Shown here in pieces: positions 1 to 7,997 of a stretch of DNA of 17,719 nt. The position numbers were made by a program, and so were the translations under genes. The notes beneath the pieces are model-generated. The model was not told the DNA's origin. It ran no database searches and saw nothing but the letters and a program-made list of their open reading frames with translations. The stretch comes from Verrucomicrobiota bacterium (GTDB lineage: Bacteria; Verrucomicrobiota; Verrucomicrobiia; Opitutales; UBA953), in NCBI GenBank assembly GCA_004293385.1, contig RDYO01000014.1:1-17719 (forward strand), given 5' to 3'. Numbering within the stretch: the first letter of the stretch is position 1; the number at the start of each line of letters is the position of its first letter.

Positions 1-1361
1 TCGGTGCGGTACGAGTCGAAGTACGAGAGCGCCGAGCCGAGGGTCGGCACGGGGATGCCGTGCTTCACCGCGAGGGCGATGACCTTGCGCCAGTTCTTCT
101 GGGCCTTCTTGACCGTCTTCTTGAAGTACGGGTCGAGGAGCAGGTTATCGAGCGAGCGCTTCTTGGCGAAGGCTTCGGTGATCTTCTGCAGGAAGCTCGC
201 GCGGATGATGCAACCGCCGCGCCAGATCTGGGCGATCTCGCCGAAGTTGAGCTTCCACTTGTACTCGTTCTGGGCCTCGCGCATGAGCTGGAAGCCCTGG
301 GCGTAGGAGCAGATCTTGGAGCAGTAGAGGGCGTCGCGAATCTGTTCGATGATCTTGGCCTTGTCGGGATTCGTCATCGCGCGCTTCGGGCCGCGGAGGA
401 CCTTGGCGGCCTTGACGCGTTCTTCCTTCACGGCGGAGAGGCAGCGGGCGAAGACGGCTTCGGCGATGGTCGGGGCGGCGACGCCCATGTCGAGGGCGTT
501 GGCGCTCGTCCACTTGCCCGTGCCCTTCTGGCCGGCGGTGTCGAGGATGACGTCGACCAGCGGCTTGCCGGTCTCAGGGTCCTTCTGCTTGAGCACCTTG
601 GCGGTGATCTCGATGAGGAAGGAGTTCAGGTCGCCCTTGTTCCATTCTTCGAAGGTGGAGCCGATCTCGTCCGGGGTCATGCCCAGGAGGCCGCGCATGA
701 GGTCGTAGGCTTCGCAGATCATCTGCATGTCGCCGTACTCGATGCCGTTGTGGACCATCTTCACGTAGTGGCCGGCGCCGTCGGGGCCGATGTGGGCCAC
801 GCAGGGGACGCCGCCCTTGATGGGCTTGCCCGGGGTCGCGCCGGTGAGTTCGACGCCGGTGACGGCATCGACCTTGGAGGCGACGGCTTCCCAGATCGGC
901 TTCAGTTCGGCCCAGGCGGCGGCATCGCCACCGGGCATGAGGGACGGTCCGAAACGGGCGCCTTCTTCGCCGCCGGAGACGCCGGAGCCGATGAAGCGGA
1001 GGCCCTTGGCCTTGAGTTCGCGTTCGCGGCGGATGGTGTCGGTCCAGAGGGCGTTGCCGCCGTCGATGATGATGTCACCCGGCTCGAAGACCGCGGCGAG
1101 CTCGTTGATGACGGCGTCGGTGGGGCCACCGGCCTTGACGAGGATGACGGCCTTGCGGGGCTTCTTAAGGGAGGCCGCGAAGTCCTTCATGGTCGGGCAG
1201 CCGGTCAGCTTGCCCGGGGTCTTCGGGTTTTCCTTCACGAACTCGTCGGTCTTGGCGGTCGTGCGGTTGTAGACCGAGATCGCGAAGCCGTGGTCGGCGA
1301 TGTTGAGGGCGAGGTTCTGACCCATGACGGCCAGACCGATGAGACCAATGTCGGATTGCAT
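1..1361 (-). CDS. gnd: 6-phosphogluconate dehydrogenase, decarboxylating (C-terminus beyond the window)
   Basis: Oxidatively decarboxylates 6-phosphogluconate to ribulose 5-phosphate with NADP in the cytosolic pentose phosphate pathway. Translating the minus strand from the ATG at 1361 gives an open frame to the window edge, about 453 codons. The N-terminus has the dinucleotide-binding motif GLAVMGQN (residues 9-16). DGGN follows at 100-103, the substrate-binding VSGGEEG at 128-134, and the catalytic segment GAGHYVKMVHNGIEYGD at 195-211, whose Lys201 and Glu208 match the family's catalytic Lys and Glu. The visible end, FDSYRT, corresponds to the YYDSYR segment near the end of the E. coli enzyme, so roughly 30-40 residues are missing. 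No Shine-Dalgarno motif precedes the start. The gene is divergent from the coaC-type gene across 143 bases in which I see no convincing promoter. Family assignment is secure. Confidence 0.96.
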   Translation of the reverse strand, partial: MQSDIGLIGLAVMGQNLALNIADHGFAISVYNRTTAKTDEFVKENPKTPGKLTGCPTMKDFAASLKKPRKAVILVKAGGPTDAVINELAAVFEPGDIIIDGGNALWTDTIRRERELKAKGLRFIGSGVSGGEEGARFGPSLMPGGDAAAWAELKPIWEAVASKVDAVTGVELTGATPGKPIKGGVPCVAHIGPDGAGHYVKMVHNGIEYGDMQMICEAYDLMRGLLGMTPDEIGSTFEEWNKGDLNSFLIEITAKVLKQKDPETGKPLVDVILDTAGQKGTGKWTSANALDMGVAAPTIAEAVFARCLSAVKEERVKAAKVLRGPKRAMTNPDKAKIIEQIRDALYCSKICSYAQGFQLMREAQNEYKWKLNFGEIAQIWRGGCIIRASFLQKITEAFAKKRSLDNLLLDPYFKKTVKKAQKNWRKVIALAVKHGIPVPTLGSALSYFDSYRT

Positions 1362-1504
1362 AAGAGGAGCCAATGCGAACCCCCGTGGGCAGGCATGGCA
1401 AACAAGAAAAGGGTCGGTTTCGGCTAAAAGGACCCGTTTTCGACCTGACCGAGCCGCCTTTCCCCTCGCCTCATCCGAAGGCCTTCCCATCGTCCACCAC
1501 TGTC

Positions 1505-2053
1505 ATGTCCCAGCTCGTCGGCAAACGCATCACCCTCGGGGTCACCGGCTCCATCGCCGCCTACAAGGCCGCGGACCTGACCTCCCAGCTCGTCAAATAC
1601 GGCGCCGAGGTCCAGGTGGTCATGACCAAGGGCGCCACCCAGTTCATCACCCCGATGACCCTCCAGGTGCTTTCCCGCCGCCCGGTGGCGTTCGACCTCT
1701 GGGCCGAAGGGGCTAATTCCGTCCCGGGTCATATCGAGATCGCCGATTCCTCCGACCTCCTCCTCGTCGCGCCCCTTTCCGCCAACGTCCTCGCGGAGTT
1801 CGCCCATGGCCTCGCCCCGGACCTGCTCACCAGCATCTACCTGGCCACCCGTGGCCCCGTCCTGCTCTGCCCGGCGATGAACGGCAAGATGTACGAACAC
1901 CCGGCCACGCAGGCCAACCTGAAGACCCTCCGCTCCCGCGGCCACGCCGTGGTCGAGCCGGCCGAAGGCATGCTGGCCTGCGGTTATGAAGGCGTCGGCA
2001 AGCTGGCCCCGGTCGAAGAGATCGTGAGCCGCGTGCTTTCGATCCTGGGCTGA
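1505..2053 (+). CDS. coaC: Phosphopantothenoylcysteine decarboxylase, stand-alone CoaC-type flavoprotein
   Basis: Decarboxylates 4'-phosphopantothenoylcysteine to 4'-phosphopantetheine in coenzyme A synthesis, using FMN. The 182-residue protein is one HFCD (flavoprotein) domain: GVTGSIAAYKA (12-22) for flavin binding, His76 in GHIEIAD, the PAMN motif at 123-126 with Asn126, and LACG with Cys159. These match the catalytic His, Asn and Cys of Dfp/CoaC enzymes. Most bacteria have a CoaBC fusion of about 400 residues; here the CoaB (ligase) half is absent and the next gene is unrelated, so CoaB must lie elsewhere. The frame is open upstream to 1373, but the family N-terminus fits the ATG at 1505. 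The stop is four bases before queG, suggesting co-transcription. A related flavin prenyltransferase or peptidyl-cysteine decarboxylase is less likely given the PAMN and LACG motifs. Confidence 0.88.
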   Translation: MSQLVGKRITLGVTGSIAAYKAADLTSQLVKYGAEVQVVMTKGATQFITPMTLQVLSRRPVAFDLWAEGANSVPGHIEIADSSDLLLVAPLSANVLAEFAHGLAPDLLTSIYLATRGPVLLCPAMNGKMYEHPATQANLKTLRSRGHAVVEPAEGMLACGYEGVGKLAPVEEIVSRVLSILG

Positions 2054-2057
2054 GTCG

Positions 2058-3065
2058 ATGGATCCCCGCGCCCTCCGCCAGCGTCTCGCGGCTTCGGCGA
2101 AGGAGCTCGGCTTCGACGCCTTCGGGGTCGCGCCGGTCGAGGTCGACGTGCGTGCGGACTACTTCAAGAAGTGGATCGCCGACGGGATGCACGGCGACAT
2201 GGCCTGGCTGGCGCGTAACCCGGACCGCCGGACCGACGCCCGTAAGGTGCTCCCTGAAGCCCGCAGCCTGGTCGTGGTGGGCCTGAATTATTACCAGCCG
2301 CACCCGCCTGCGGGCTATCGCATCGCGAAATACGCGCTGGGCGCGGATTACCACGACGTGATCCTGGCCCGTCTTAAGGAACTGTGCGCCGTGATGGCAT
2401 CCCTCGGCGGCGAGCAGAAGCCCTACGTCGACACCGGGCCGGTGCTCGAAAAGCCCGTCGCGGCCGCCGCTGGCCTCGGCTGGCAGGGCAAGAGCACGAT
2501 CCTCATCCATCGCGGCGCCGGCACCTGGCTTTTCCTTGGCGTCATCCTGACGACCCTTGAGTTGGAAGCTTCGGACAAGAAAGAGCCTGACCGTTGCGGC
2601 TCCTGCACCCGTTGCATCGATGCCTGCCCGACCGCCGCGATCATCGCGCCGTATCAGATGGATGCGCGCAAGTGCCTCGCCTACCTGACCATCGAGCACA
2701 AGGGCGCCATCCCGGTCGAGTATCGCGAAGCCCTCGGCGACCGTGTCTTCGGCTGCGACGACTGCCTCGACGTCTGCCCTTGGAACAAGTGGGCCGTCGC
2801 CACGCGCGAAGCCCACTTCGCCCCGCGTCCGCACCCGCCGCTCCGTGAGACGCTGGCCTGGACCGACGAACAGTTCTTGGAGCATTTCAAAGGCACGCCG
2901 GTCGAACGCCTCGGCCTCGCCCGTTGGCGCCGCAACGCGCTCACCGTCCTCGGCAACGTCGGGATGCCGGGCGACCTGCCGGCGGCGGAGACGCTGCTCG
3001 GCTCGCCCGATCCGATGGTGGCCGAACACGCCGCCTGGGCCGTCGCCCGTCTGCGCGCCCGTTGA
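2058..3065 (+). CDS. queG: Epoxyqueuosine reductase
   Basis: Catalyses the last step of queuosine synthesis in tRNA anticodons, a cobalamin-dependent reduction of epoxyqueuosine, and carries two 4Fe-4S clusters. The 335-residue product has the N-terminal cobalamin-binding fold with YVDTGPVLEK at 123-132; its Asp matches the proposed catalytic Asp. A ferredoxin-like domain follows, with CGSCTRCIDACP (180-191), Cys206 in KCLAYLTIE, and CDDCLDVCPWN (233-243), giving all eight cluster cysteines. A short HEAT-like tail (about 290-335) ends the protein, which is somewhat shorter than the roughly 380-residue E. coli enzyme. The start is the ATG four bases after the upstream stop; no ribosome-binding motif is visible. 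No other queuosine gene is in the window. Confidence 0.95.
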   Translation: MDPRALRQRLAASAKELGFDAFGVAPVEVDVRADYFKKWIADGMHGDMAWLARNPDRRTDARKVLPEARSLVVVGLNYYQPHPPAGYRIAKYALGADYHDVILARLKELCAVMASLGGEQKPYVDTGPVLEKPVAAAAGLGWQGKSTILIHRGAGTWLFLGVILTTLELEASDKKEPDRCGSCTRCIDACPTAAIIAPYQMDARKCLAYLTIEHKGAIPVEYREALGDRVFGCDDCLDVCPWNKWAVATREAHFAPRPHPPLRETLAWTDEQFLEHFKGTPVERLGLARWRRNALTVLGNVGMPGDLPAAETLLGSPDPMVAEHAAWAVARLRAR

Positions 3066-3083
3066 ACCTACGGGTTGCCTCAG

Positions 3084-3092
3084 GCGAGGGGA
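3084..3092 (+). promoter_or_regulatory. Shine-Dalgarno motif that fixes the start of the 3101 gene
   Basis: The purine run GCGAGGGGA, about eight bases before the ATG at 3101, is complementary to the usual 16S rRNA tail. It decides the start of the unknown membrane protein. Most other genes here lack such a motif. Confidence 0.6.
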
Positions 3093-3100
3093 GCGTCCTA

Positions 3101-3640
3101 ATGGGTGACGTGACTCTCGCCCAAGCTTACTACGCGCTCGCCGCCTTCCTGCTCCTGGCCGGCTGGCTGATCGTCACCGACGCCGCCGTGCTGCGCACCT
3201 TCCGTCGCTCGCAAGGCGCGACTTACCTGCTCGGCCTCGCCGCCATCGCCTGGTTCGCCTGGTGGCTGTTCAATATCCCCGACGCGGATCTCGCCGGCAT
3301 CAGCCGCACGCTGGTCCTCGTGGTCTTCCTCGGCGCCAGCCTGGCGACCTTCGTGTATATGCCCGACTTCCTGTCGGTGCGTGCGCTGGGCGCGCTGATG
3401 CTCTTCCTCGCCCGCGCCACGTTGGACGCCGGCTACCGTCAGCTGCCGCACAGCCTACTGGACGCTTCCGTCAGCTACGGCGTGCTGGTGCTCTTCGGCT
3501 TCTGGTGGGCCTGCTCACCGCCCGTCTTCGGCCGGCAGTGCGACTGGGTCCTCGCCACTTCCGGCCGACGTAACGTCGTCGGCGGCCTGAGCCTCGTCCT
3601 TGGCCTCGCCTGCGTGGCGCAGTCCTTCCTCCTCCCGTGA
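3101..3640 (+). CDS. Unknown multi-pass membrane protein
   Basis: I do not recognise this 179-residue protein. It is strongly hydrophobic, with five or six probable membrane helices at roughly 8-27, 41-59, 68-88, 91-106, 124-143 and 158-178. The short connecting loops carry charged residues, such as RTFRRS at 32-37 and GRR at 155-157. Trp is frequent (AWFAWW at 50-55, WW at 135-136), and two Cys lie at 138 and 147. The ATG at 3101 is preferred because a purine-rich GAGGGGAG about eight bases upstream is one of the few good ribosome-binding sites in the window; an open extension back to 2924 overlaps queG and is not hydrophobic. Its stop overlaps the GTG start of gmk by four bases, so it is probably translated with gmk. 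No enzyme motif is visible. Confidence 0.8.
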   Translation: MGDVTLAQAYYALAAFLLLAGWLIVTDAAVLRTFRRSQGATYLLGLAAIAWFAWWLFNIPDADLAGISRTLVLVVFLGASLATFVYMPDFLSVRALGALMLFLARATLDAGYRQLPHSLLDASVSYGVLVLFGFWWACSPPVFGRQCDWVLATSGRRNVVGGLSLVLGLACVAQSFLLP

Positions 3641-4230
3641 GCCGCGCGCTGCTCATCGTCGTCTCGGGTCCCGCCGGCAGCGGCAAGACCACGCTTTGCT
3701 CCAGCCTCACCGGAGCCTGCCCGCAGGGCATCCGTCGCGTGATCACGTGCACCACGCGCGCCCCGCGGCCCGGCGAAGTCGACGGCGTCGACTACCATTT
3801 CCTCACCCGGGAGAGCTTCGAACAGCAGGTCGCCGCCGGCGTCTTCCTCGAGCACGCCCACGTCCACGGTAACCTCTATGGTCCGCGGGCGGCCGACGTC
3901 GCCGCCCATCTCGGCGCCGGTTTCGATGCGCTCCTGAACGTCGACGTCCAGGGCGCCGCCACGATCCGCGCCAAGGGCGCCGCCGACCCGCGCCTCGCCG
4001 CCGCCCTCGTCACGGTCTTCATCCGCGTCAGCGACCGTACCGAGCTGCGTCGCCGCCTCACGGGCCGCGGCACCGACCCGGCCGATGAGATCGACCGCCG
4101 CGTGGCCGCCGCCGAAGAGGAGCTCCGCCACGCCGGCTCCTATCAGCACGTGATCGAGAGCGGCACCCGCGAGGCCGACTTCGCCGCCTTGCTCGCCATC
4201 TACCACGCCGAGAAGGCCCGCCGCCCGTGA
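3637..4230 (+). CDS. gmk: Guanylate kinase
   Basis: Phosphorylates GMP to GDP with ATP, linking purine synthesis to GTP and dGTP pools. The 197-residue protein has the P-loop GPAGSGKT (11-18) and the GMP-binding segment TTRAPRPGE, followed by GVDYHF. Further on come the core LLNVDVQGA and a C-terminal helical region with the lid arginines (RRRLTGRGTD). Length fits the family (about 200). The start is a GTG that shares four bases (GTGA) with the upstream stop, an arrangement also used by feoB in this window. The TGA stop at 4228-4230 overlaps the ATG of polX by one base. guaB, which supplies the preceding step toward GMP, lies 5 kb away in another transcription unit. Confidence 0.95.
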   Translation: MSRALLIVVSGPAGSGKTTLCSSLTGACPQGIRRVITCTTRAPRPGEVDGVDYHFLTRESFEQQVAAGVFLEHAHVHGNLYGPRAADVAAHLGAGFDALLNVDVQGAATIRAKGAADPRLAAALVTVFIRVSDRTELRRRLTGRGTDPADEIDRRVAAAEEELRHAGSYQHVIESGTREADFAALLAIYHAEKARRP

Positions 4231-5951
4231 TGGAGAAGAACGACATCGCGGCCGTCCTCGACGAGATCGCCACGTTCATGGAACTGACGGGTGAGAACCC
4301 GTTCAAGATCCGCGCCTACTCCGCCGGCGCCCGCATCCTCGAGAACATGACCGAGGACCTCGGCGAGCTGATCGATGGCGGTAAGCTGGCCGAGATCCCC
4401 GGCTTGGGTGAGGCGCTCGTCGACAAGATCACGACGCTCCGCCGTGACGGCGTCCTGCCTTTCCACCAGAAGCTCAAGGCGTCGATCCCCGCGGGCCTCC
4501 TCGAGGTGATGCAGATCCCCGGCCTCGGACCGAAGAAGGTCCGCGCGCTCTGGACCCAGCTCGCGGTCGAAGACCTCGCGAAGCTGAAGGAAGTCTGCGA
4601 ATCCGGCGCGGTCGCCGAGCTCAAGGGCTTCGGCGCGAAGACGCAGGAGAAGATCCTCGAAGGCATCAAGAACCGCATCGCCTACGGCAAGCGCCACCGC
4701 TGGTACGAAGCGGCCGCCATCGCCGAACCGATCCTCGCCGGACTCCGCGCGCTCCCGCAGGTCTCGCTCGCCGAATCCGCCGGTTCGCTCCGCCGCGCCC
4801 GCGAGACGGTCGGCGACCTCGACTTCCTCGTGGCCTCGTCGGAACCCAAGCCGATCATGGACTGGTTCGTCGCCTACCCGGGCGTCAAGGAAGTCACCGC
4901 CCACGGGGAGACGAAATCCAGCGTGCGCTTCGAGAACGGCCTCCAGGCGGACCTGCGCGTCGTGCCGGCCGAGCAGTTCTATTTCGCGCTCCATCACTTC
5001 ACCGGCTCCAAGGAGCATAACGTCGCCATGCGCCACCGCGCGCTCGGCCGCGGGCTCAGCATGAGCGAGTGGGGCTTCAAGTCCGTCGACGAGAAGACTC
5101 CTGCGCCCGGCGCGACCAGCGAAGAGGAAGTCTTCCGCGCGCTCGGCCTGCCGTGGATTCCGCCGGAGCTCCGCGAAGGCAACGGTGAGATCGACGCCGC
5201 CGAGGCGGGCAAGCTGCCGAAGCTCGTCCAGTTCGCCGACCTACGCGGCGTCTTCCATAACCACACCACGGAATCCGACGGCGATCACACGCTCGATCAG
5301 ATGGCGGCCGCGGCCGAGGCCCACGGCTGGGAATACCTCGGCATCTCCGACCACTCCAAGTCCAGCTTCCAGGCCGGCGGCCTCGATGAGGCCCGCCTCG
5401 CGAAGCAGCTCGAGGACATCGCCCAGCTCAACGCCTCGCAGAAGTACCGCGTCCGCGTGCTCTCGGGCAGCGAGGTCGACATCCTCAAGGACGGCACGCT
5501 CGACTTCACGGATGACGTCCTCGCGCGCCTGGACTTCGTCGTGGCCTCGGTGCACAACCTCTTCACGTTGGACCGCGAGGCCCAGACCGCCCGCATCATC
5601 AAGGCCATCGAGAACGAGCATGTCGACATGGTCGGCCATCTCACCGGCCGCCTCCTCAACAAGCGCGAGCCCTACGACGTCGACATCGCCAAGGTCATCG
5701 ACGCCGCCGCGGCCAACGACACCATCATCGAGCTCAACGCCAATCCGTGGCGCCTCGACCTCGACTGGCGCTGGTGGCGCCGCGCCGCCGAGAAGGGCGT
5801 GCTCTGCTCGATCAATCCCGACGCCCACGACACCGACCAGCTGGCCTTCGCCGCCCATGGCGTGCGCATCGCCCGCAAGGGTTGGCTGACGCCGGAGCAG
5901 GTGCTCAACACGCGGTCGCTCCCCGAAGTGCTGCGCTGGCTCGGTCGCTGA
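4230..5951 (+). CDS. polX: DNA polymerase/3'-5' exonuclease PolX
   Basis: Family X repair polymerase fused to a PHP phosphoesterase, about 573 residues like the B. subtilis enzyme; it acts in gap filling and end processing during base excision repair. In order: an N-terminal pol-beta-like helical domain; helix-hairpin-helix motifs IPGLGEALVDKI (56-67) and IPGLGPKKV (96-104); then the nucleotidyltransferase core. The core has GSLRR (185-189), the metal-binding GDLDF (Asp196, Asp198) and a third Asp241 in ADLRVV. The C-terminal PHP domain starts at FHNHTTESDG (His343, His345, Asp351) and contains SDHSKS, GSEVDIL, HLTGR and NPDAHDTD, so both active sites look intact. The ATG at 4230 forms TGATG with the gmk stop; a GTG one codon earlier (4227) is an equally possible start. 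Confidence 0.95.
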   Translation: MEKNDIAAVLDEIATFMELTGENPFKIRAYSAGARILENMTEDLGELIDGGKLAEIPGLGEALVDKITTLRRDGVLPFHQKLKASIPAGLLEVMQIPGLGPKKVRALWTQLAVEDLAKLKEVCESGAVAELKGFGAKTQEKILEGIKNRIAYGKRHRWYEAAAIAEPILAGLRALPQVSLAESAGSLRRARETVGDLDFLVASSEPKPIMDWFVAYPGVKEVTAHGETKSSVRFENGLQADLRVVPAEQFYFALHHFTGSKEHNVAMRHRALGRGLSMSEWGFKSVDEKTPAPGATSEEEVFRALGLPWIPPELREGNGEIDAAEAGKLPKLVQFADLRGVFHNHTTESDGDHTLDQMAAAAEAHGWEYLGISDHSKSSFQAGGLDEARLAKQLEDIAQLNASQKYRVRVLSGSEVDILKDGTLDFTDDVLARLDFVVASVHNLFTLDREAQTARIIKAIENEHVDMVGHLTGRLLNKREPYDVDIAKVIDAAAANDTIIELNANPWRLDLDWRWWRRAAEKGVLCSINPDAHDTDQLAFAAHGVRIARKGWLTPEQVLNTRSLPEVLRWLGR

Positions 5952-6000
5952 GCGCTCCTTACGGCTCGCCCTGAGCGGTCCGCCCGTCCTATCGTGCCGC

Positions 6001-6795
6001 ATGCTGCACGATAAGCGCCGTCTGCTCCTCATCGCCGGACCTTGCTCCCTCGAATCGGAGTCCAATTGCCGGACCGTCGCCACGGAGCTCAAGGCCCTGG
6101 CCGCCCGCCACCCGGAGCTGAACATCATCTTCAAGGGCTCGTACGACAAAGCCAACCGCACCTCGCTCGGTGGCGACCGCGGTCCCGGCATGCAGGCGGG
6201 CCTCGACCTCCTCGCGATGGTGAAGAAGGACTACGGCTTCAAGGTGCTCACCGACATCCACGGCCCGGAGCAGTGCGAAGCCGTCGGCAAGGTCGTCGAC
6301 GTCCTGCAGATCCCGGCGTTCATGTGCCGCCAGACGGACCTCCTCGTCGCGGCCGCCAAGACCGGCAAGGTCGTGAACGTGAAGAAGGGGCAGTTCCTTT
6401 CGCCGTTCGAGATGCGCTTCGTGGTCGATAAGCTCGAAGGCGCCAAGGCCGCCGAGATCTGGCAGACCGACCGCGGCACGACCTTCGGCTACCAGAACCT
6501 GGTCGTCGACATGCGCTCCTTCCCGATCATGGCCGGCTTCGGTCACCCGACGATCATGGACGCCACCCACGCGGTGCAGCTCCCGGGCGCGGCCGGAGGT
6601 TCTTCCGGCGGTCAGCGCGAATACGTCCCGGTCCTCGCCAAGGCGGCTCTCGCTGCCGGCGCCGACGGTCTCTTCATGGAGACGCATCCGGATCCGAAGA
6701 AGGCGATCTCCGACGGCCCTTCGCAGGTGCCGCTCGCGGAATTCCCGGCGCTCGTGGAATCCTGCCTGCGCGTCTGGAAAGCCGTCCGCGCCTAA
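6001..6795 (+). CDS. kdsA: 3-deoxy-8-phosphooctulonate synthase (KDO-8-P synthase)
   Basis: Condenses phosphoenolpyruvate with arabinose 5-phosphate to KDO 8-phosphate for the lipopolysaccharide inner core. The 264-residue barrel shows IAGPCSLES near the N-terminus (Cys15), then KGSYDKANRTS, TDIHGPEQC, NVKKGQF, DATHAVQ, METHPDP and SDGPSQVPL. The Cys in GPC, with the later His (DATH), Glu (METH) and Asp (SDGPS), matches the metal-binding set of class II enzymes such as that of Aquifex; class I E. coli-type enzymes have Asn at the Cys position. Metal dependence is therefore inferred. The ATG sits 49 bases after polX with no Shine-Dalgarno motif, so it may belong to the upstream operon. Its stop overlaps the stop of the convergent menE by four bases. 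Confidence 0.95.
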   Translation: MLHDKRRLLLIAGPCSLESESNCRTVATELKALAARHPELNIIFKGSYDKANRTSLGGDRGPGMQAGLDLLAMVKKDYGFKVLTDIHGPEQCEAVGKVVDVLQIPAFMCRQTDLLVAAAKTGKVVNVKKGQFLSPFEMRFVVDKLEGAKAAEIWQTDRGTTFGYQNLVVDMRSFPIMAGFGHPTIMDATHAVQLPGAAGGSSGGQREYVPVLAKAALAAGADGLFMETHPDPKKAISDGPSQVPLAEFPALVESCLRVWKAVRA

Positions 6796-6804
6796 GCGGA
6801 CAGC
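6781..6804. terminator. GC-rich hairpin over the overlapping kdsA and menE stops, candidate two-way terminator
   Basis: GTCCGC (6784-6789) pairs perfectly with GCGGAC (6796-6801) around a six-base loop that contains both stop codons. The stem extends by two more pairs past one mismatch (6781-6782 with 6803-6804). Its position between two convergent genes suits a shared terminator, but there is no U-tract on either side, so it would be an atypical or purely structural signal. Confidence 0.4.
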
Positions 6805-7997
6805 TTCGCGATCGCCTCTCGGTCCGGCTTGCCGCTCGCATTCGTCGGCATGACCGGCACGAACACGTAGCGGCGCGGACGCGCGGCGGGCTCCAGCGCT
6901 TCGCAGGCCTTACGCAGCGCGGCTTCGGTCTCGGCTTTGCCGACCACGCAAGCGGTCACGATTTCGCCCCACGTCGCCTCAGGCAGTCCGAGCACGAGCA
7001 CTTCCTGCGCCAGCCCGGTCGCGAGCAGCGTCTGTTCGACGCGGGCCGGATCGACCTTCTCGCCACCGGTGACGATCACGCGGTCGGCGCGTCCGGTGAT
7101 GCGTACGCTCCCCTCGGCGGCGACGTCACCGCGGTCGCCGCTCGTCCAAGGATTCGTCATCGGGCCGTCGGGCCAGACGCCGAGTCCGAGCGAAGGGCCG
7201 GCGATGGTGATGAGGCCTTCGTTGGTCGCCGCGAAACGAACTCCCGGCAACGGCGTGCCGCGCACGGTTTCACCCGCCCAGATGTTTTCCGGCGGGCACA
7301 AGGCACAGGCCGCCGCGGTCTCGGTCGACCCATAGGTGAGGAAGACCGGCAGACGACGGGCGCGGATTTCGGCGAGCAAGGGCGCGGGCACGGCCGAGCC
7401 GCCGAGCAAGATGACCTGGAAGCTGCGGAGCCACGCTTCGCCGTCGGCGTGCGCCAGCAGGCGGGTCAGCTGCGCCGGCACGAGAGAGATGATCCGGGTG
7501 CCGTCAGCTGGCAGATCAATGACGGGCAGGGTTTCGTTCTCAGGGAAGCGTCCGTCGATGACCTGATGTCGGCCGCCGGTCGCGCGCGCGCGGAGGGCGG
7601 GCATGAAGCCGCTGACATGCCACGGCGGCGTGCACGTCACGCCATGCAGCACGGGCGAAAGGCCTCGCGCGACGAGCGCGTCGCGCAGGCTGAGCGCGGC
7701 GGCGCGGAGCGTCTCTCCGGAATGGATGATGAACTTCACCTTCCCGCCGGTGCCGCCGGTCGGGATCATCACGCGCCCCCGCCAGTTCAGCGGAAAATCG
7801 CAGGTACCCAGGCCGCGTGGCTCCAAGGTCGTGCCGAGGATCGTCGTGCCGCGGGGAATCTGGCGCGCGGCTTCTTCGCGTTCGGCCCCGGCCCAGTGAG
7901 GATTGCCCAAGAACACCGGCAGGCCGGCGTCATGCGCGCGCAAGGCCTCGCGCAGATGCTCCGCGTGGCTCGCCTGGAAGACCGCGACGGCGCTCAT
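6792..7997 (-). CDS. menE: o-Succinylbenzoate-CoA ligase
   Basis: Activates o-succinylbenzoate to its CoA thioester with ATP in menaquinone synthesis. The 401-residue protein belongs to the acyl-adenylating ANL superfamily: P-loop TGGTGGKVK (80-88), YGSTE (222-226), SGDRGD (286-291), hinge region GRADRVIVTGGEKV (302-315) and the adenylation Lys390 in NASGKPDR. It is shorter than typical MenE (450-490) because the N-terminal region is compact, but every core motif is present. Substrate specificity is inferred from linkage: its ATG overlaps the menC stop (ATGA, 7994-7997). The upstream AGGAA is a plausible ribosome-binding site. The TAG stop overlaps that of kdsA on the other strand. The other men genes are not in the window. 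Confidence 0.88.
   Translation of the reverse strand: MSAVAVFQASHAEHLREALRAHDAGLPVFLGNPHWAGAEREEAARQIPRGTTILGTTLEPRGLGTCDFPLNWRGRVMIPTGGTGGKVKFIIHSGETLRAAALSLRDALVARGLSPVLHGVTCTPPWHVSGFMPALRARATGGRHQVIDGRFPENETLPVIDLPADGTRIISLVPAQLTRLLAHADGEAWLRSFQVILLGGSAVPAPLLAEIRARRLPVFLTYGSTETAAACALCPPENIWAGETVRGTPLPGVRFAATNEGLITIAGPSLGLGVWPDGPMTNPWTSGDRGDVAAEGSVRITGRADRVIVTGGEKVDPARVEQTLLATGLAQEVLVLGLPEATWGEIVTACVVGKAETEAALRKACEALEPAARPRRYVFVPVMPTNASGKPDREAIAKLSA

Noticed and set aside
60..1427. 455-codon open frame on the plus strand
   Set aside because: It is antisense to gnd. The low-complexity Gly/Asp/Val/Leu composition is the usual shadow of a GC-rich gene, while the minus strand encodes clear 6-phosphogluconate dehydrogenase motifs.
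1362..1504. Promoters in the gnd-coaC divergent gap
   Set aside because: I found no -35/-10 pair with reasonable spacing on either strand. Only a weak GGGTC/GACCC pairing is present.
1827..3029. 400-codon open frame on the minus strand
   Set aside because: It is the antisense of coaC and queG, both of which have full family motifs.
4200..6687. Several minus-strand frames of 230-316 codons
   Set aside because: All are antisense to polX and kdsA and show no recognisable domain.
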